Of a DNA stretch of 64,000 bases, positions 52,515 through 61,848 are shown piece after piece; within the stretch, counting starts at the first letter, position 1; each line of letters opens with the position of its first letter. The stretch covers positions 62,001 to 126,000 of the forward strand of contig NZ_NEVQ01000021.1 of NCBI RefSeq assembly GCF_002261185.1, written 5' to 3'. Source of the DNA: Bordetella genomosp. 4 (GTDB lineage: Bacteria > Pseudomonadota > Gammaproteobacteria > Burkholderiales > Burkholderiaceae_B). A program made the position numbers and the translations under genes. The notes below the pieces were generated by a model that saw only the letters and a list, made by a program, of their open reading frames with translations, had not been told where the DNA came from and did not search any database.

Positions 52515-53297
52515 ATGGAGGACAACGGCACCCCGCGGGCCGGCGGCGATACCGTGCAAAGCGTCAGGCGCGCGCTGGAGATTCTGCGCATCCTTTCCTA
52601 CAGTTCGTCATCGAGCGGCATGCGGTTTTCTGATCTGCAGGCGCAGAGCGGGCTGAGCAAGGGCACGCTACATCGTTTTCTGAAAACCCTGAGCGCTGAG
52701 GGTTTTGTCGAGCAGGCTGCGGGTAGCCGCGTTTATTACCTGGGGTTGGAGTTTCTGTCCATGGGCGAGCGCGCGTCCAATCGCCTCGACATCCAGGCCG
52801 TGACGCGGCCGGCGCTGGAGCGGCTGGCACATAGCACTGGCGACACGGTCATGCTGACGATACGCAGCGGGCTGGATGCGGTTTGTATTGACCGTAAAGA
52901 AGGCTCTTTTCCGGTCAAAGTGTTGACCCAGAACATCGGTACTCGCCGCCCGCTGGGTGTGGGTTCGGGTAGTCTGGCGCTGCTGGCTGCGTTTGACGAT
53001 GGTGAGGTGGAGAATGTGCTGCGCCGTATCCAGGGGCGTTTGCAGCCCTACCCTAGTCTGGACGTGGAGAAGTTGCGTGCGATGGTGGCTGATACGCGCG
53101 AACGGGGGTATGCATTCAACCCGGGACATCTTCTCAAGGGGATGTATGGGATTGGCGTTGCGATTTACCTCGCTCGTCAGCCTGTTGCTGCGCTGAGTGT
53201 TGCTGCGCACTACGGCCGCATGGGGCCGGAGCGCCGCAGGGCTATTGCAGCGGCGCTCAAGCGAGAAGCGGATGGGGTGACTGAAGAACTCGGGTGA
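52515..53297 (+). CDS. IclR-family transcriptional regulator
   Basis: The 260-residue protein has an N-terminal winged helix (SGMRFSDLQAQSGLSKGTLHRFLKTL, about residues 34-60) and the C-terminal IclR effector domain (LGVGSGSLALLAAF; RGYAFNPGHLLKGMYGIGV). AGGAGACAGC precedes the start. It is divergent from the acyl-CoA dehydrogenase operon and a perfect IclR-like operator lies between them, so it very likely controls that operon. Confidence 0.94.
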   Translation: MEDNGTPRAGGDTVQSVRRALEILRILSYSSSSSGMRFSDLQAQSGLSKGTLHRFLKTLSAEGFVEQAAGSRVYYLGLEFLSMGERASNRLDIQAVTRPALERLAHSTGDTVMLTIRSGLDAVCIDRKEGSFPVKVLTQNIGTRRPLGVGSGSLALLAAFDDGEVENVLRRIQGRLQPYPSLDVEKLRAMVADTRERGYAFNPGHLLKGMYGIGVAIYLARQPVAALSVAAHYGRMGPERRRAIAAALKREADGVTEELG

Positions 53298-53416
53298 CGA
53301 TCGGGGTGTGCGGATGAGATAGTCTGGCGAGGTTCGCTACAAACTTTTTTCCAGGGGCATGTCGATTTTCGAGCATCAGGTTCGTCGTTAGGGCATTAAC
53401 CCTAAAAGGATCTCTC

Positions 53417-53788
53417 ATGAAATATCTCGGCCTGGCTTACTTCACTCCCGAAAAGTTTGCCGCGATGGCGCCAGATGACATCAAGGAACTGGAGAACCAA
53501 TGTCCAGAGTTGGACGAAAGGATGCGCGCCACCGGCAAGGTTCTGGTTTCTACGTCGCTTGGTGATGTCGAGAGCTGGAAGACGCTCCGCCCGCGCAATG
53601 GTAAGACGAGTATCACCGACGGGCCTTACACCGAGTCGAAGGAAGTGGTGGGCGGGTTGTTCATTATTGAGGCGGACAGCCAGGAGGAGGCGCTGCGGAT
53701 TGCGTCCATGCATCCGGCTGCCACGATCGGCGAAGAAGGCGGGTGGGCCGTGGAGCTTATTCCTATGGATTTCTACTTGGCCCTGTGA
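53417..53788 (+). CDS. YciI-like (YCII/DGPF) domain protein
   Basis: The 123-residue protein has the YCII-related signature TDGPYTESKEVVGGLFIIEADSQEEAL, with the DGPF-type turn (here DGPY) used by the family. Proteins of this type are small ferredoxin-like folds often paired with ECF sigma factors; none is adjacent here. GGATCTC precedes the start. Its activity is unknown. Confidence 0.9.
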   Translation: MKYLGLAYFTPEKFAAMAPDDIKELENQCPELDERMRATGKVLVSTSLGDVESWKTLRPRNGKTSITDGPYTESKEVVGGLFIIEADSQEEALRIASMHPAATIGEEGGWAVELIPMDFYLAL

Positions 53789-53942
53789 GAGTTTGGAAAT
53801 CACAGTAAGTCCATTCCGAAGGAATCTCAGTGCTACCTATCCGCCCACGCGCGGGTACAGCGCTTGCTGGCGGCGTGATGTTCCCAGCTATACACCGATG
53901 GACCGCGGCGATGTTTTCTCTCCGCCTCGCAGGAGATATCCA

Positions 53943-54572
53943 ATGACCGACCAAGCCCAATTCCTTGTGTTCCTCGCAGCCGCGGGCACGCTAGCCGTCA
54001 TGCCGGGTCCCGGGTTGCTTTATCTGACCGCTCGCGCTCTGGCCGAGGGGCGTGCCGTGGCCCTGCGGTGCTGTGTGGGATCTTTCGGTGGTGGCCTGGT
54101 GCACGTCGTGGCTGGTTCGGCAGGCTTGTCAGCCTTGTTGCTAGCGAGCTCCACAGCTTTCAGCGTCCTCAAAATGGCGGGCGGTTTTTATCTGCTGTGG
54201 CTGGCATGGAAAACATGGCACCGCGCTGGCGCTTCGCAGAGCGTGCCTGGCACTTGGGGTCGCGGCGGACCGGCGATCCAGGGGTTCATTGTCGAAGCCA
54301 CCAATCCGAAAACGGCTTTGTTCTTCCTCGCCTTCATCCCGCAGTTCATCGATGTGAAAGCAGGCCATGTCGCGATGCAGTTCATCGCTTTGGGCGTCAC
54401 ATCTGTGGTGCTGAACACCGCTGTGGCACTGATCGTAATTTTCACGGCGGCGAATATGCAGCAACGCATCGCTCATCATCGTGGCATGATGGGGTACACG
54501 CAAAAGGGCTCAGCGCTATTGCTCGCAGCGCTCGGATTTGCCACTTTGCTCGTTCGCAAGCCGCAAACGTAA
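53943..54572 (+). CDS. LysE/RhtB-family amino-acid exporter
   Basis: The 209-residue protein has about six hydrophobic segments, the motif MPGPGLLYLTARALAEG near residue 20 and the central EATNPKTALFFLAFIPQF motif of LysE/RhtB exporters. ATG 53943 has CAGGAGATATCC before it; the open frame extending back to 53457 overlaps the YciI gene and is a shadow. The substrate is unknown. Confidence 0.9.
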   Translation: MTDQAQFLVFLAAAGTLAVMPGPGLLYLTARALAEGRAVALRCCVGSFGGGLVHVVAGSAGLSALLLASSTAFSVLKMAGGFYLLWLAWKTWHRAGASQSVPGTWGRGGPAIQGFIVEATNPKTALFFLAFIPQFIDVKAGHVAMQFIALGVTSVVLNTAVALIVIFTAANMQQRIAHHRGMMGYTQKGSALLLAALGFATLLVRKPQT

Positions 54573-54834
54573 AGGTTTAAACACCGTTTGACGGCATCTC
54601 TGCGCTGCTTGGTGTTCGGTTCTGGCCGGGAGCGGACGGATGAGTACGGCTTCTTGCTGGCTGACGGAATTAGTCAGTGTCGCCTTGCCACCACCGGGAC
54701 GCCCCGCTATCAAATCGGCCTGTTCAGTTGTGTAACTGCTGATGCAGCACCTGGCTGGCGAAGCCGTGGCGAAACGGCACGTCGATCAGGGCTTTACCTC
54801 TGGTCCTGCACGAAACAAGCTGAGCGGCAGGCTC
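54573..54834. other. Gene-free stretch between LysE and TetR genes
   Basis: I cannot assign a gene here. A minus-strand frame (about 54732-54834) reads LIDVPFRHGFASQVLHQQLHN before a stop, and a neighbouring frame reads ADLIAGRPGGGKATLTN; both could be remnants of a broken gene, but I recognise no family with confidence. Confidence 0.3.
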
Positions 54835-55512
54835 TCAGGCTTTGCGCGACTTCTTGGCGGCCGTCACTACCTTGTTTGCCGCCAAGCCTGTCGCCTGCTG
54901 TCCAGGGCCGTCATTCAGCGTCGTCGTCAGACCGATGATAAGGGCCTGCATGCCCTGATCGAGTTCGACCTCCATTTCGGATTCTTCTGCTGCACGCGCC
55001 GCGTCGACGATCGGCTCCAGCCCCGCAACCGAATACACCGTGTCCGCCACCGCAAGGCCGTGAAACGCCACGGTCGCCAGCAGGATGCGCGATTGTTCCT
55101 TTGAGATGCCATAGGCGTCGGCGATGTGGCGCTGATGCCCGTCAATCTTCGCCAGCATGGACGGCGTCGCAGCCAGCCGCCGGATGACGTAGGGCGTGAC
55201 GCCCGGATGCGCCTTGACGAACTCGCGCACGGATGTCGCGAACACCGTCAGGTAGTCCTTGAGGTCGCCGCGATCGCGGCTACAGGCCTGCGGAATCTGC
55301 CACCGCTTGAAGATCTCTTCGGCGACCAGGCGCTTGAGCTCTTCCAGGCTGGCCACGTGCTTGTACAGCGCCATGTGGCTGACGCCCAGCGCCGCTGCGA
55401 CGCCGACGAAGGTGATGTTGGGCAGGCCCACGGCGATGCCGGCATCGGCGATCCGCTCGCGGGTGATGGTGGGAGGGCGTCCCCGCGCGGGGCGGCGCTC
55501 TGGCGGCTGCAT
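54835..55512 (-). CDS. TetR-family regulator of the siderophore operon
   Basis: The 225-residue protein has a TetR-like helix-turn-helix in residues 19-65 (ITRERIADAGIAVGLPNITFVGVAAALGVSHMALYKHVASLEEL), with an LYKHV recognition helix, and a C-terminal ligand domain. It is divergent from the siderophore transport operon. ATG 55512 is preceded by AGGGATCAGAC. Repeats at 55568-55609 may be its operator. A siderophore or its precursor could be the effector (inference). Confidence 0.9.
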   Translation of the reverse strand: MQPPERRPARGRPPTITRERIADAGIAVGLPNITFVGVAAALGVSHMALYKHVASLEELKRLVAEEIFKRWQIPQACSRDRGDLKDYLTVFATSVREFVKAHPGVTPYVIRRLAATPSMLAKIDGHQRHIADAYGISKEQSRILLATVAFHGLAVADTVYSVAGLEPIVDAARAAEESEMEVELDQGMQALIIGLTTTLNDGPGQQATGLAANKVVTAAKKSRKA

Positions 55513-55567
55513 GTCTGATCCCTGTTGTTGGCTTCGGCGATCCCGCACTTTAACCCGTCCCGCAATT

Positions 55568-55609
55568 ATTTAGTTTATTACTATGCAACTATTTCAGGAT
55601 TTAGTTTAT
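55568..55609. repeat. Direct repeat of ATTTAGTTTAT before the siderophore operon
   Basis: ATTTAGTTTAT occurs at 55568-55578 and 55599-55609, 31 bases apart, in the AT-rich divergent region between the TetR gene and the siderophore operon. The spacing of about three turns fits two regulator sites. An operator role is inferred. Confidence 0.55.
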
Positions 55610-55628
55610 AGTAATGCAAATAATTATC
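55610..55628. promoter_or_regulatory. Fur-like box before the siderophore operon
   Basis: AGTAATGCAAATAATTATC agrees with the 19-base Fur consensus at 14 positions by hand count. It begins 42 bases upstream of the first ABC gene start (55652). It suggests iron repression of the whole uptake operon. Confidence 0.6.
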
Positions 55629-55651
55629 AACCTCGTCCTGGTACTTCGTTC

Positions 55652-57439
55652 ATGAGCACTTCCGGAGCCGCGCCGGCCCACGCTAAACAACCCGGCCCGC
55701 TCAGCCTGGTGTTGACCCCGATCCGCGGGCAACTTATTGCCGCAGCCGCGCTTGCCGCAGTTGGCACCATGCTCACGCTGGCGCCGCTGGTCGCCATCGC
55801 GCACATTGCACGCCTCGTCCTGGAAGGTCCCGCGTCCACGGCTCCCGAGTTGTGGTGGTCCGTCGCCGCCGCCGTCGCGTGCCTGTTCACTGGGATGGCG
55901 CTGGTGTCGGCTGCCGAACTGACCGCCCACCTGGCCGACAACCGGATCACGCATCATCTGCGCCTGGCCGGTGCGCGGCGGTTGGCGCAGGTGCCGCTGG
56001 GCTGGTTCACGGAGCGGGCCTCGGGCGAGGTCAAACAGGCATTGCAGGACGACATGGCGACGCTGCACAGCCTTACCGCGCATTTCTTCACGGCGGCGGG
56101 GCGGGCCGGCGGCGCCATCGCGGCGTCGGCGGTCTACCTGTTTGCGCAGGACTGGCGCCTTGCCATCGCGGCGCTGCTGCCGTTCCCGGGCTTCTTCCTC
56201 TTTCTGCGCCGGGCCATGAAGGCCGGCGGCGCGAACATGCCTGTGTTCATGGAACGCCTCGGCCGCCTCAACGGCGCGACCGTCGAATTCGTCAATGGCA
56301 TACCCGTGGTCAAGGCGTTTGGCGATGCAGGCAAGGCTCATCGCGGCTACCGGGACGCGGTAGACGACTTTGCCGCGGCATTTGCCGACTTCACCCGGCC
56401 ATTGGTCGCCGCGATGGCGCGGGCTCACGCGCTGATCGCGCCGGTCACGGTTCTGGGCGTGGTGCTGGGCGCGGGCGCGCTGTTCGTGGCGCTGGACTGG
56501 ATGGCGCCGGTGGACGTGCTGCCTTTCGCATTGGTGGCGCCGGGCATCTGCGCGCCGATGCTGTTGCTGCACACGCTGTTGCACGATCTGGGCAGCGCCG
56601 CGGGCGCGGCGCAACGGGTGCTGGCGCTGTTGAATACCCCCGTTCTCGAGATGCCGCCGGCGGGGTGCGGACAACTGCCCGAAGGCCATGAAGTCCGGTT
56701 TGAAAACGTGGGCTACCGCTATGGCGACGGCCACGAGGCCGTGTCCGGCATCACGTTCACGCTGGCGCCCGGCACGGTGACCGCCATCGTCGGCCCGTCC
56801 GGCGCCGGCAAATCCACGCTTGCCCGCCTGCTGGTGCGGTTCTTCGACCCGGCGCAAGGGCGCATCACGCTCGGCGGCGTGGACCTGCGCCAGATCGAGA
56901 GCGCGCAGCTCTACCGGCGCATCGGCTTCGTGCTGCAGGAGGTGCGGCTCATCCACGCCAGCGTGCGTGACAACATCGCGCTAGGCCGGCCGGGCGCCAC
57001 CCAGCAGGAAATCGAAGCCGCCGCGCGCGTCGCAAACATCCACGAACGCATCCTGGCCTTGCCGCGCGGCTATGACGCCGTGATCGGCGAAGACGCGCAG
57101 CTCTCGGGCGGCGAACGCCAGCGCGTGAGCATTGCGCGCGCCGTCCTGCTCGATCCGCCCGTGCTGGTGCTGGACGAGGCCACGGCTGCGGCCGATGCCG
57201 GCAACGAGGTGGCCGTCCAGGAAGCGCTGTCGCGCTTTGCGCGGGGTCGCACGCTGCTGGTGATCGCGCACCGGCTGGACACGGTGGTGCATGCCGATCG
57301 CATCCTGGTGCTGGAGGGTGGGGTCATCACCGAACAGGGGCGGCATGACGCGCTGCTGGCGCAAGGCGGCTGCTATGCGCGGCTGTGGGCGCAGGGCGGT
57401 CATGCATTGGCTACGGCGCAAGAGGAGCCGGCATGCTGA
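55652..57439 (+). CDS. ABC transporter permease-ATPase fusion (YbtP/IrtA-like)
   Basis: The 595-residue protein has an N-terminal six-helix ABC membrane domain and a C-terminal ATPase with Walker A GPSGAGKST, signature LSGGERQR and Walker B LVLDEAT. It belongs with the exporter-fold half-transporters that, in YbtPQ and IrtAB, import iron-siderophore complexes. Start ATG 55652 (MSTSGAAP). It overlaps the next ABC gene by seven bases, so the pair should form a heterodimer. Confidence 0.9.
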   Translation: MSTSGAAPAHAKQPGPLSLVLTPIRGQLIAAAALAAVGTMLTLAPLVAIAHIARLVLEGPASTAPELWWSVAAAVACLFTGMALVSAAELTAHLADNRITHHLRLAGARRLAQVPLGWFTERASGEVKQALQDDMATLHSLTAHFFTAAGRAGGAIAASAVYLFAQDWRLAIAALLPFPGFFLFLRRAMKAGGANMPVFMERLGRLNGATVEFVNGIPVVKAFGDAGKAHRGYRDAVDDFAAAFADFTRPLVAAMARAHALIAPVTVLGVVLGAGALFVALDWMAPVDVLPFALVAPGICAPMLLLHTLLHDLGSAAGAAQRVLALLNTPVLEMPPAGCGQLPEGHEVRFENVGYRYGDGHEAVSGITFTLAPGTVTAIVGPSGAGKSTLARLLVRFFDPAQGRITLGGVDLRQIESAQLYRRIGFVLQEVRLIHASVRDNIALGRPGATQQEIEAAARVANIHERILALPRGYDAVIGEDAQLSGGERQRVSIARAVLLDPPVLVLDEATAAADAGNEVAVQEALSRFARGRTLLVIAHRLDTVVHADRILVLEGGVITEQGRHDALLAQGGCYARLWAQGGHALATAQEEPAC

Positions 57440-59187
57440 CGACCTTTGTGCGCCTGCTTGGCAAGGACGTTGCGTTCCTGTTTCACTACGGGCGGCTGGC
57501 CGCCGCCTATGGGCTGGCCTGCGGGCTGACCATGGCGGCCACGGCGCCGCTGTTTACGCATCTGCTGGCCGGCGACACGCGGCAGGCCGCTCCGTGGCTG
57601 GCTGCGCTGCTCGCCGGGGTGGTGTGCTGCGGGGCGCTGCGCCTGCCGGTCGAACGGGCCGGCGTGCGTGTGGGCGTCGCCATCCTGCAGGCCGGCCGCC
57701 ATCGGCTGGGCGACCACGTGGCGCGCCTGCCTGTCGGCTGGTTCACGCCGCAGAACACCGCGCGTCTCAGCCATGTCGTCACGCAGGGCATGATGACGGT
57801 GGCCCAATTGCCCGCGCACGTCTTCACGCCGCTCATCGCGGGCGTGGCCGCGCCCCTCGTGCTGGTGGCGGCCCTGTTCGCGCAGCATTGGCTGCTGGGG
57901 CTGATCGCACTGGCGGCGCTGCCGCTGCTGGCGGGCGTGCTGGCGCTGACCGCGCGGCTGGCGGGGCGCGCCGACGCCGCGTTTCATCGGCGCTTTGCCG
58001 AAACCAGCCAGCGCGTGGTGGAGTTTGCGCAGGCGCAGTCGGTGCTGCGCGCCTTCAGCGCGGAAGGCGGCGGCATGCGGTACATCGAGCAATCCCTCGA
58101 CGCGCAGCGCCGATCGGGCACGCGCCTGATCTGGCGGTCGGCGGCCGCGGCCGTGCTCAACGTTTGGGCGGTCCAGGCCGTCTTTGCCGCCTTGCTGATC
58201 GCGGCGGCTCTGTGGCTTAACGAACTGCTCGGCGCCGGCGCCACTACCGGGGAAATGGTGGCCGCCGTTGTCGCGATGCTGCTGGCGGTGCGCTACATCG
58301 ACGGCTTGCTCGAGGTTGCCGGCTATGGCGAGGTGCTGCGCGGCGCGCGCGCCCAGCTTGAAGCGATCGATGCGCTCTTTGCGGCCGCGCCGTTGCCGGA
58401 ACCCACCGTACCGCATAAGCCAGGCGACGCGTCCATCGAATTGCGCGGTGTGCGCTTCCGCTACGCGCACGATGCGCCGAACGTGTTGCACGGTGTGAAC
58501 CTGCGTATCGAGCCGGGCAGCATGGTCGCCCTGATCGGCGCGTCAGGGTCCGGCAAGACGACGCTGGTGCGGTTGATGGCGCGATTCTTCGACGTGACGC
58601 AAGGCAGCGTGCACATCGGCGGCGTCGACGTGCGGCAGATCGCCAGCACGCAACTGGCCGGGCACATCAGCCAGATATTCCAGGACACGTATCTCTTTAC
58701 CGGCACCATTGCCGACAACATCCGCGGCGGCCGGCCGGGCAGCAATGATGACGATATCCTGCAGGCCGCGCGCGAAGCGGGCGTGGACGAGATTGCCGCG
58801 CGCCTGCCGCAGGGCATGGACACGCCGGTGGGCGAAGGCGGCGCGCGGCTGTCGGGCGGCGAGCGCCAGCGCATCGCCATCGCCCGCGCGCTGCTCAGTG
58901 AGGCGCCTATCCTGCTGGTGGACGAAGCGACCGCAGCGCTGGACGCGGGCAATCAGGCCGTCATCGCCGGCACGCTGGCGCGCTTGCGCGGCAAGCGGAC
59001 GCTGGTGGTCATTGCGCATCAGTTGTCGACGGTGGCGATGGCTGATGAGATCGCGGTGGTGGAGGACGGCCGGATCGTCGAAGCGGGTGCGCCGGCGGCG
59101 CTGCGCGCGAGCGGCGGACGGTACGCGCAATTCCTGACACAGCGCGAGGCCGCCAAGGGTTGGCGCATCGCCGGAGACCGCGTCTGA
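57433..59187 (+). CDS. ABC transporter permease-ATPase fusion (YbtQ/IrtB-like partner)
   Basis: The 584-residue protein has the same layout as its neighbour: six-helix membrane domain (about 1-300), Walker A GASGSGKTT, signature LSGGERQR and Walker B LLVDEATAALD. ATG 57433 lies inside the end of the previous gene and the stop overlaps the following permease start by one base (59187). With its partner it should form a heterodimeric half-transporter pair. Import is suggested by the adjacent siderophore uptake genes; export cannot be excluded. Confidence 0.9.
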   Translation: MLTTFVRLLGKDVAFLFHYGRLAAAYGLACGLTMAATAPLFTHLLAGDTRQAAPWLAALLAGVVCCGALRLPVERAGVRVGVAILQAGRHRLGDHVARLPVGWFTPQNTARLSHVVTQGMMTVAQLPAHVFTPLIAGVAAPLVLVAALFAQHWLLGLIALAALPLLAGVLALTARLAGRADAAFHRRFAETSQRVVEFAQAQSVLRAFSAEGGGMRYIEQSLDAQRRSGTRLIWRSAAAAVLNVWAVQAVFAALLIAAALWLNELLGAGATTGEMVAAVVAMLLAVRYIDGLLEVAGYGEVLRGARAQLEAIDALFAAAPLPEPTVPHKPGDASIELRGVRFRYAHDAPNVLHGVNLRIEPGSMVALIGASGSGKTTLVRLMARFFDVTQGSVHIGGVDVRQIASTQLAGHISQIFQDTYLFTGTIADNIRGGRPGSNDDDILQAAREAGVDEIAARLPQGMDTPVGEGGARLSGGERQRIAIARALLSEAPILLVDEATAALDAGNQAVIAGTLARLRGKRTLVVIAHQLSTVAMADEIAVVEDGRIVEAGAPAALRASGGRYAQFLTQREAAKGWRIAGDRV

Positions 59188-60128
59188 TGCGTGCCGGGCT
59201 GTCGGTGCTGTTCGTCGTGCTGTGCGGCGCGTCCCTCCTGGTCGGCGCGCGGCAGTTGGCCTGGACGCAGCAGTTTACGCTGTCCGGCGACGCGTGGCTG
59301 ACGCTGACCGCCAGCCGCCTGCCGCGGCTGGCCGCGCTGGTGCTGACGGGCGTCGGCCTGTCGGTGTGCGGCGTGATCCTGCAGCACATCGTGCGCAACA
59401 AGTTCGTCGAACCCGCCACGTGCGGCGGGCTGGACGCCGCCAAGCTGGGCATCCTGGTTGCGCTGACGGTGGCGCCGTCGATGGGGCCGGGCGGGCGGAT
59501 GGCGTTTGCGCTGGCATTCTGCTTTGCCGCCAGCCTGGTCTTCGTCATGATCGTGCGCCGCATCCGGTTCAAGAACACGGTACTGGTGCCCGTGATGGGA
59601 CTGATGTTCGGCGGCGTGCTGAGCGCGCTGGCCGAATTCCATGCCTACCGCAACAACATCCTGCAAAGCATGCAGGGCTGGCTGCTGGGCGACTTCTCAA
59701 AGATCGTGCAGGGCAATTACGAGATCATCTATCTCATCCTGCCGATCGTCGTGCTGACGTACCTTTATGCGCACCGGTTCACGGTGGCCGGCATGGGCGA
59801 GGACATGGCCGCAAGCCTGGGGCTGAATTATCCGGCCACCGTCGCGCTGGGCCTGATGCTGGTGGCGGTCACGGTGTCGACCACGGTCATCACGGTGGGC
59901 GCGATTCCGTTCGTGGGTTTGGTGGTGCCCAATCTGGTCGCGCTCCACTATGGCGACAACCTGAGCCGTACGCTGCCCGTCGTCGCCTTGGGCGGCGCGT
60001 CGCTGCTGCTGGTCTGCGACATCCTGGGGCGCGTGCTGATCTATCCGTTCGAAGTGCCCATTGGCCTGACGGAGGGGGGCGTGGGCGGCGTCCTGTTCCT
60101 GGCGCTGATTCTCTGGAAGCACCGATGA
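59187..60128 (+). CDS. FecCD-type siderophore ABC permease 1
   Basis: The 313-residue protein has about nine hydrophobic segments and FecCD-family marks including TASRLPRLAALVLTGVGLSV, GLDAAKLGILVAL and the cytoplasmic loop NLVALHYGDNLSRTLPVVALGG. It starts at the last base of the previous stop (59187). It pairs with the next permease to form the membrane channel. The stop overlaps that gene by four bases. Confidence 0.92.
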   Translation: MRAGLSVLFVVLCGASLLVGARQLAWTQQFTLSGDAWLTLTASRLPRLAALVLTGVGLSVCGVILQHIVRNKFVEPATCGGLDAAKLGILVALTVAPSMGPGGRMAFALAFCFAASLVFVMIVRRIRFKNTVLVPVMGLMFGGVLSALAEFHAYRNNILQSMQGWLLGDFSKIVQGNYEIIYLILPIVVLTYLYAHRFTVAGMGEDMAASLGLNYPATVALGLMLVAVTVSTTVITVGAIPFVGLVVPNLVALHYGDNLSRTLPVVALGGASLLLVCDILGRVLIYPFEVPIGLTEGGVGGVLFLALILWKHR

Positions 60129-61075
60129 TGCGCGCAGCTTCCCGGAACGCGGTCTGGATGGCGGTCATCGCGTTGGCCGTGGTGTTCCTGTTTTTCCGGT
60201 CGGGCCTGGACTTCGACTACGTCATCCCCAAACGCCTCGCGCGGCTGGCGGCCATGGTGATCGGCGGCGTCTGCATCGCGTGGTCGTCGATCGTGTTCCA
60301 GACCCTGACCGGCAACCGGATCCTCACGCCCGCCATCATGGGCTACGAGGCGGTGTACCTGCTGCTGCAGTCCGTGTTGATCCTGGCGCTGGGCACGCAA
60401 AGCCTGGTGCTGCTGGGGCCGAACGGCAACTTCCTGATCTCGGTCCTGGTGATGCTGGCGTATTCGTGGATTCTGCATCGCTGGCTGTTCCGCCGCGGCA
60501 GGAAGAACGTGTATTTCCTGCTGCTGGTGGGGCTGGTGCTGACCATGGTGATCGGCACCTTCACGCAGTTCGTGCAACTGAAGACCAGTCCGGGCGAGTT
60601 CTCGATCCTGCTGGGCTTTACCCAGGCCTCGTTCGGCAAGGCCGCGCCGGCGCAGTTGCTGGCATCCGCCGCCGTTGTTGCCGCGGTATGCCTGGCCGGA
60701 CGCAGGCAATTGCCGACGCTGGACGTCCTGGCGCTGGGGCGTGACCAGGCGATGTCGCTGGGTGTTGACCATCCGCGGGCCGTGCAACTGCATCTGGCCT
60801 TGATCGCGGTGCTGGTTGCCGTTTCCACCAACCTGCTGGGACCCACGGCGTTCATGGGCATCTTCGTGGCCAACACCGCGTATGCCCTGGCAGGCACACG
60901 CCGGCATCGCGTCACATTGCCCACCGGCTGCGCAATCGCCGTCGGCATGTTCATCCTGGCCCAGCTCGCGGTCGAGCACATCTTCAACTACAAGACCACC
61001 GTCGGGATCCTGGTCAACCTGGTGTGCGGCGGCTGGTTTCTCGCGCTGATGGCGCGCACGCGGGGCACCGCATGA
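60125..61075 (+). CDS. FecCD-type siderophore ABC permease 2
   Basis: The 316-residue protein has the FecCD pattern KRLARLAAMVIGGVCIAWSSIVFQTLTGNRILTPAIMG and the conserved GPTAFMGIFVANTAY loop. It starts at ATG 60125 (a second ATG follows at once) in an ATGA overlap with the preceding permease. A longer open frame extending back to 59222 is a frame-shadow of that gene. It ends in an ATGA overlap with the ATPase gene. Confidence 0.92.
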   Translation: MMRAASRNAVWMAVIALAVVFLFFRSGLDFDYVIPKRLARLAAMVIGGVCIAWSSIVFQTLTGNRILTPAIMGYEAVYLLLQSVLILALGTQSLVLLGPNGNFLISVLVMLAYSWILHRWLFRRGRKNVYFLLLVGLVLTMVIGTFTQFVQLKTSPGEFSILLGFTQASFGKAAPAQLLASAAVVAAVCLAGRRQLPTLDVLALGRDQAMSLGVDHPRAVQLHLALIAVLVAVSTNLLGPTAFMGIFVANTAYALAGTRRHRVTLPTGCAIAVGMFILAQLAVEHIFNYKTTVGILVNLVCGGWFLALMARTRGTA

Positions 61076-61848
61076 TCACGACCAGAAATCTTTGCAAAAT
61101 CCATGGCGCGAAAGCCGTCTTGCGCGACGTGAGCCTGCAGTTCCCCGAAGGCAAGCTGACATCGCTCATCGGCCCGAACGGCGCGGGCAAGACCACGCTC
61201 CTGATGATGATGGCGCGGTTGATGGAACCGACGCAGGGCGACGTCTTCATTGGCGACCGCAACGTGGCGGACATGCGCCGCGCCGATTACGCGCGGCGCG
61301 TCGCCACCTTGCGCCAGTCTCCCGACTTCAACCTGCGGCTCACAGTGGAAGACCTGGTGGCATTCGGGCGCTTTCCCTACAGCCGCGGCGCCTTGACGCC
61401 GCAGGACATGCAGGCGATCGACGAGGCCATCACGTTTCTATCGCTGGATCCGCTGCGCCGCGCCTACCTGGACGAGCTGAGCGGCGGCCAGCGGCAGATG
61501 GCGTTCATGGCCATGACCATCGCGCAGCAGACCGATTGCCTGCTGCTGGACGAGCCGCTGAACAACCTGGACATCCGGCACGCGGTCCAGATCATGCGTG
61601 CGCTGCGCCGCCTGTGCGACGACCACGGCCGCACCGTGATCCTGGTCGTGCACGACATCAACTTCGCGGCCAGCTATTCGGACCATGTCGTCGCGCTGAA
61701 GGGCGGGGTGGTGCATTGCGCGGGCGCGGTACATGAGGTCATGACCGAAGACCGGCTGCGCGAACTGTATGGACTGGATTTCGAGATCACGCAGGGCGAT
61801 CGCGGTCGTCTGTGCAACTACTTCAATCCCCCTGGAGAACTGAAATGA
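61072..61848 (+). CDS. FecE-type siderophore ABC transporter ATPase
   Basis: The 258-residue protein has Walker A GPNGAGKTT (about residues 34-42), the signature LSGGQRQM near 139-146 and Walker B CLLLDEPLNNLD, the standard order of FecE/FhuC-type ATPases. ATG 61072 overlaps the permease stop. It should energise the FecCD channel. The end overlaps the binding-protein start (61845) by four bases. Confidence 0.94.
   Translation: MITTRNLCKIHGAKAVLRDVSLQFPEGKLTSLIGPNGAGKTTLLMMMARLMEPTQGDVFIGDRNVADMRRADYARRVATLRQSPDFNLRLTVEDLVAFGRFPYSRGALTPQDMQAIDEAITFLSLDPLRRAYLDELSGGQRQMAFMAMTIAQQTDCLLLDEPLNNLDIRHAVQIMRALRRLCDDHGRTVILVVHDINFAASYSDHVVALKGGVVHCAGAVHEVMTEDRLRELYGLDFEITQGDRGRLCNYFNPPGELK

Noticed and set aside
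55601-56956. Long antisense open frame (451 codons) over the first ABC gene
   Set aside because: It is an arginine/glutamine/histidine-rich shadow of a high-GC gene; the plus-strand product has all ABC motifs.
59222-60124. Upstream extension of the second FecCD permease
   Set aside because: This part reads the first permease gene in the wrong frame; the true start is 60125 in an ATGA overlap.
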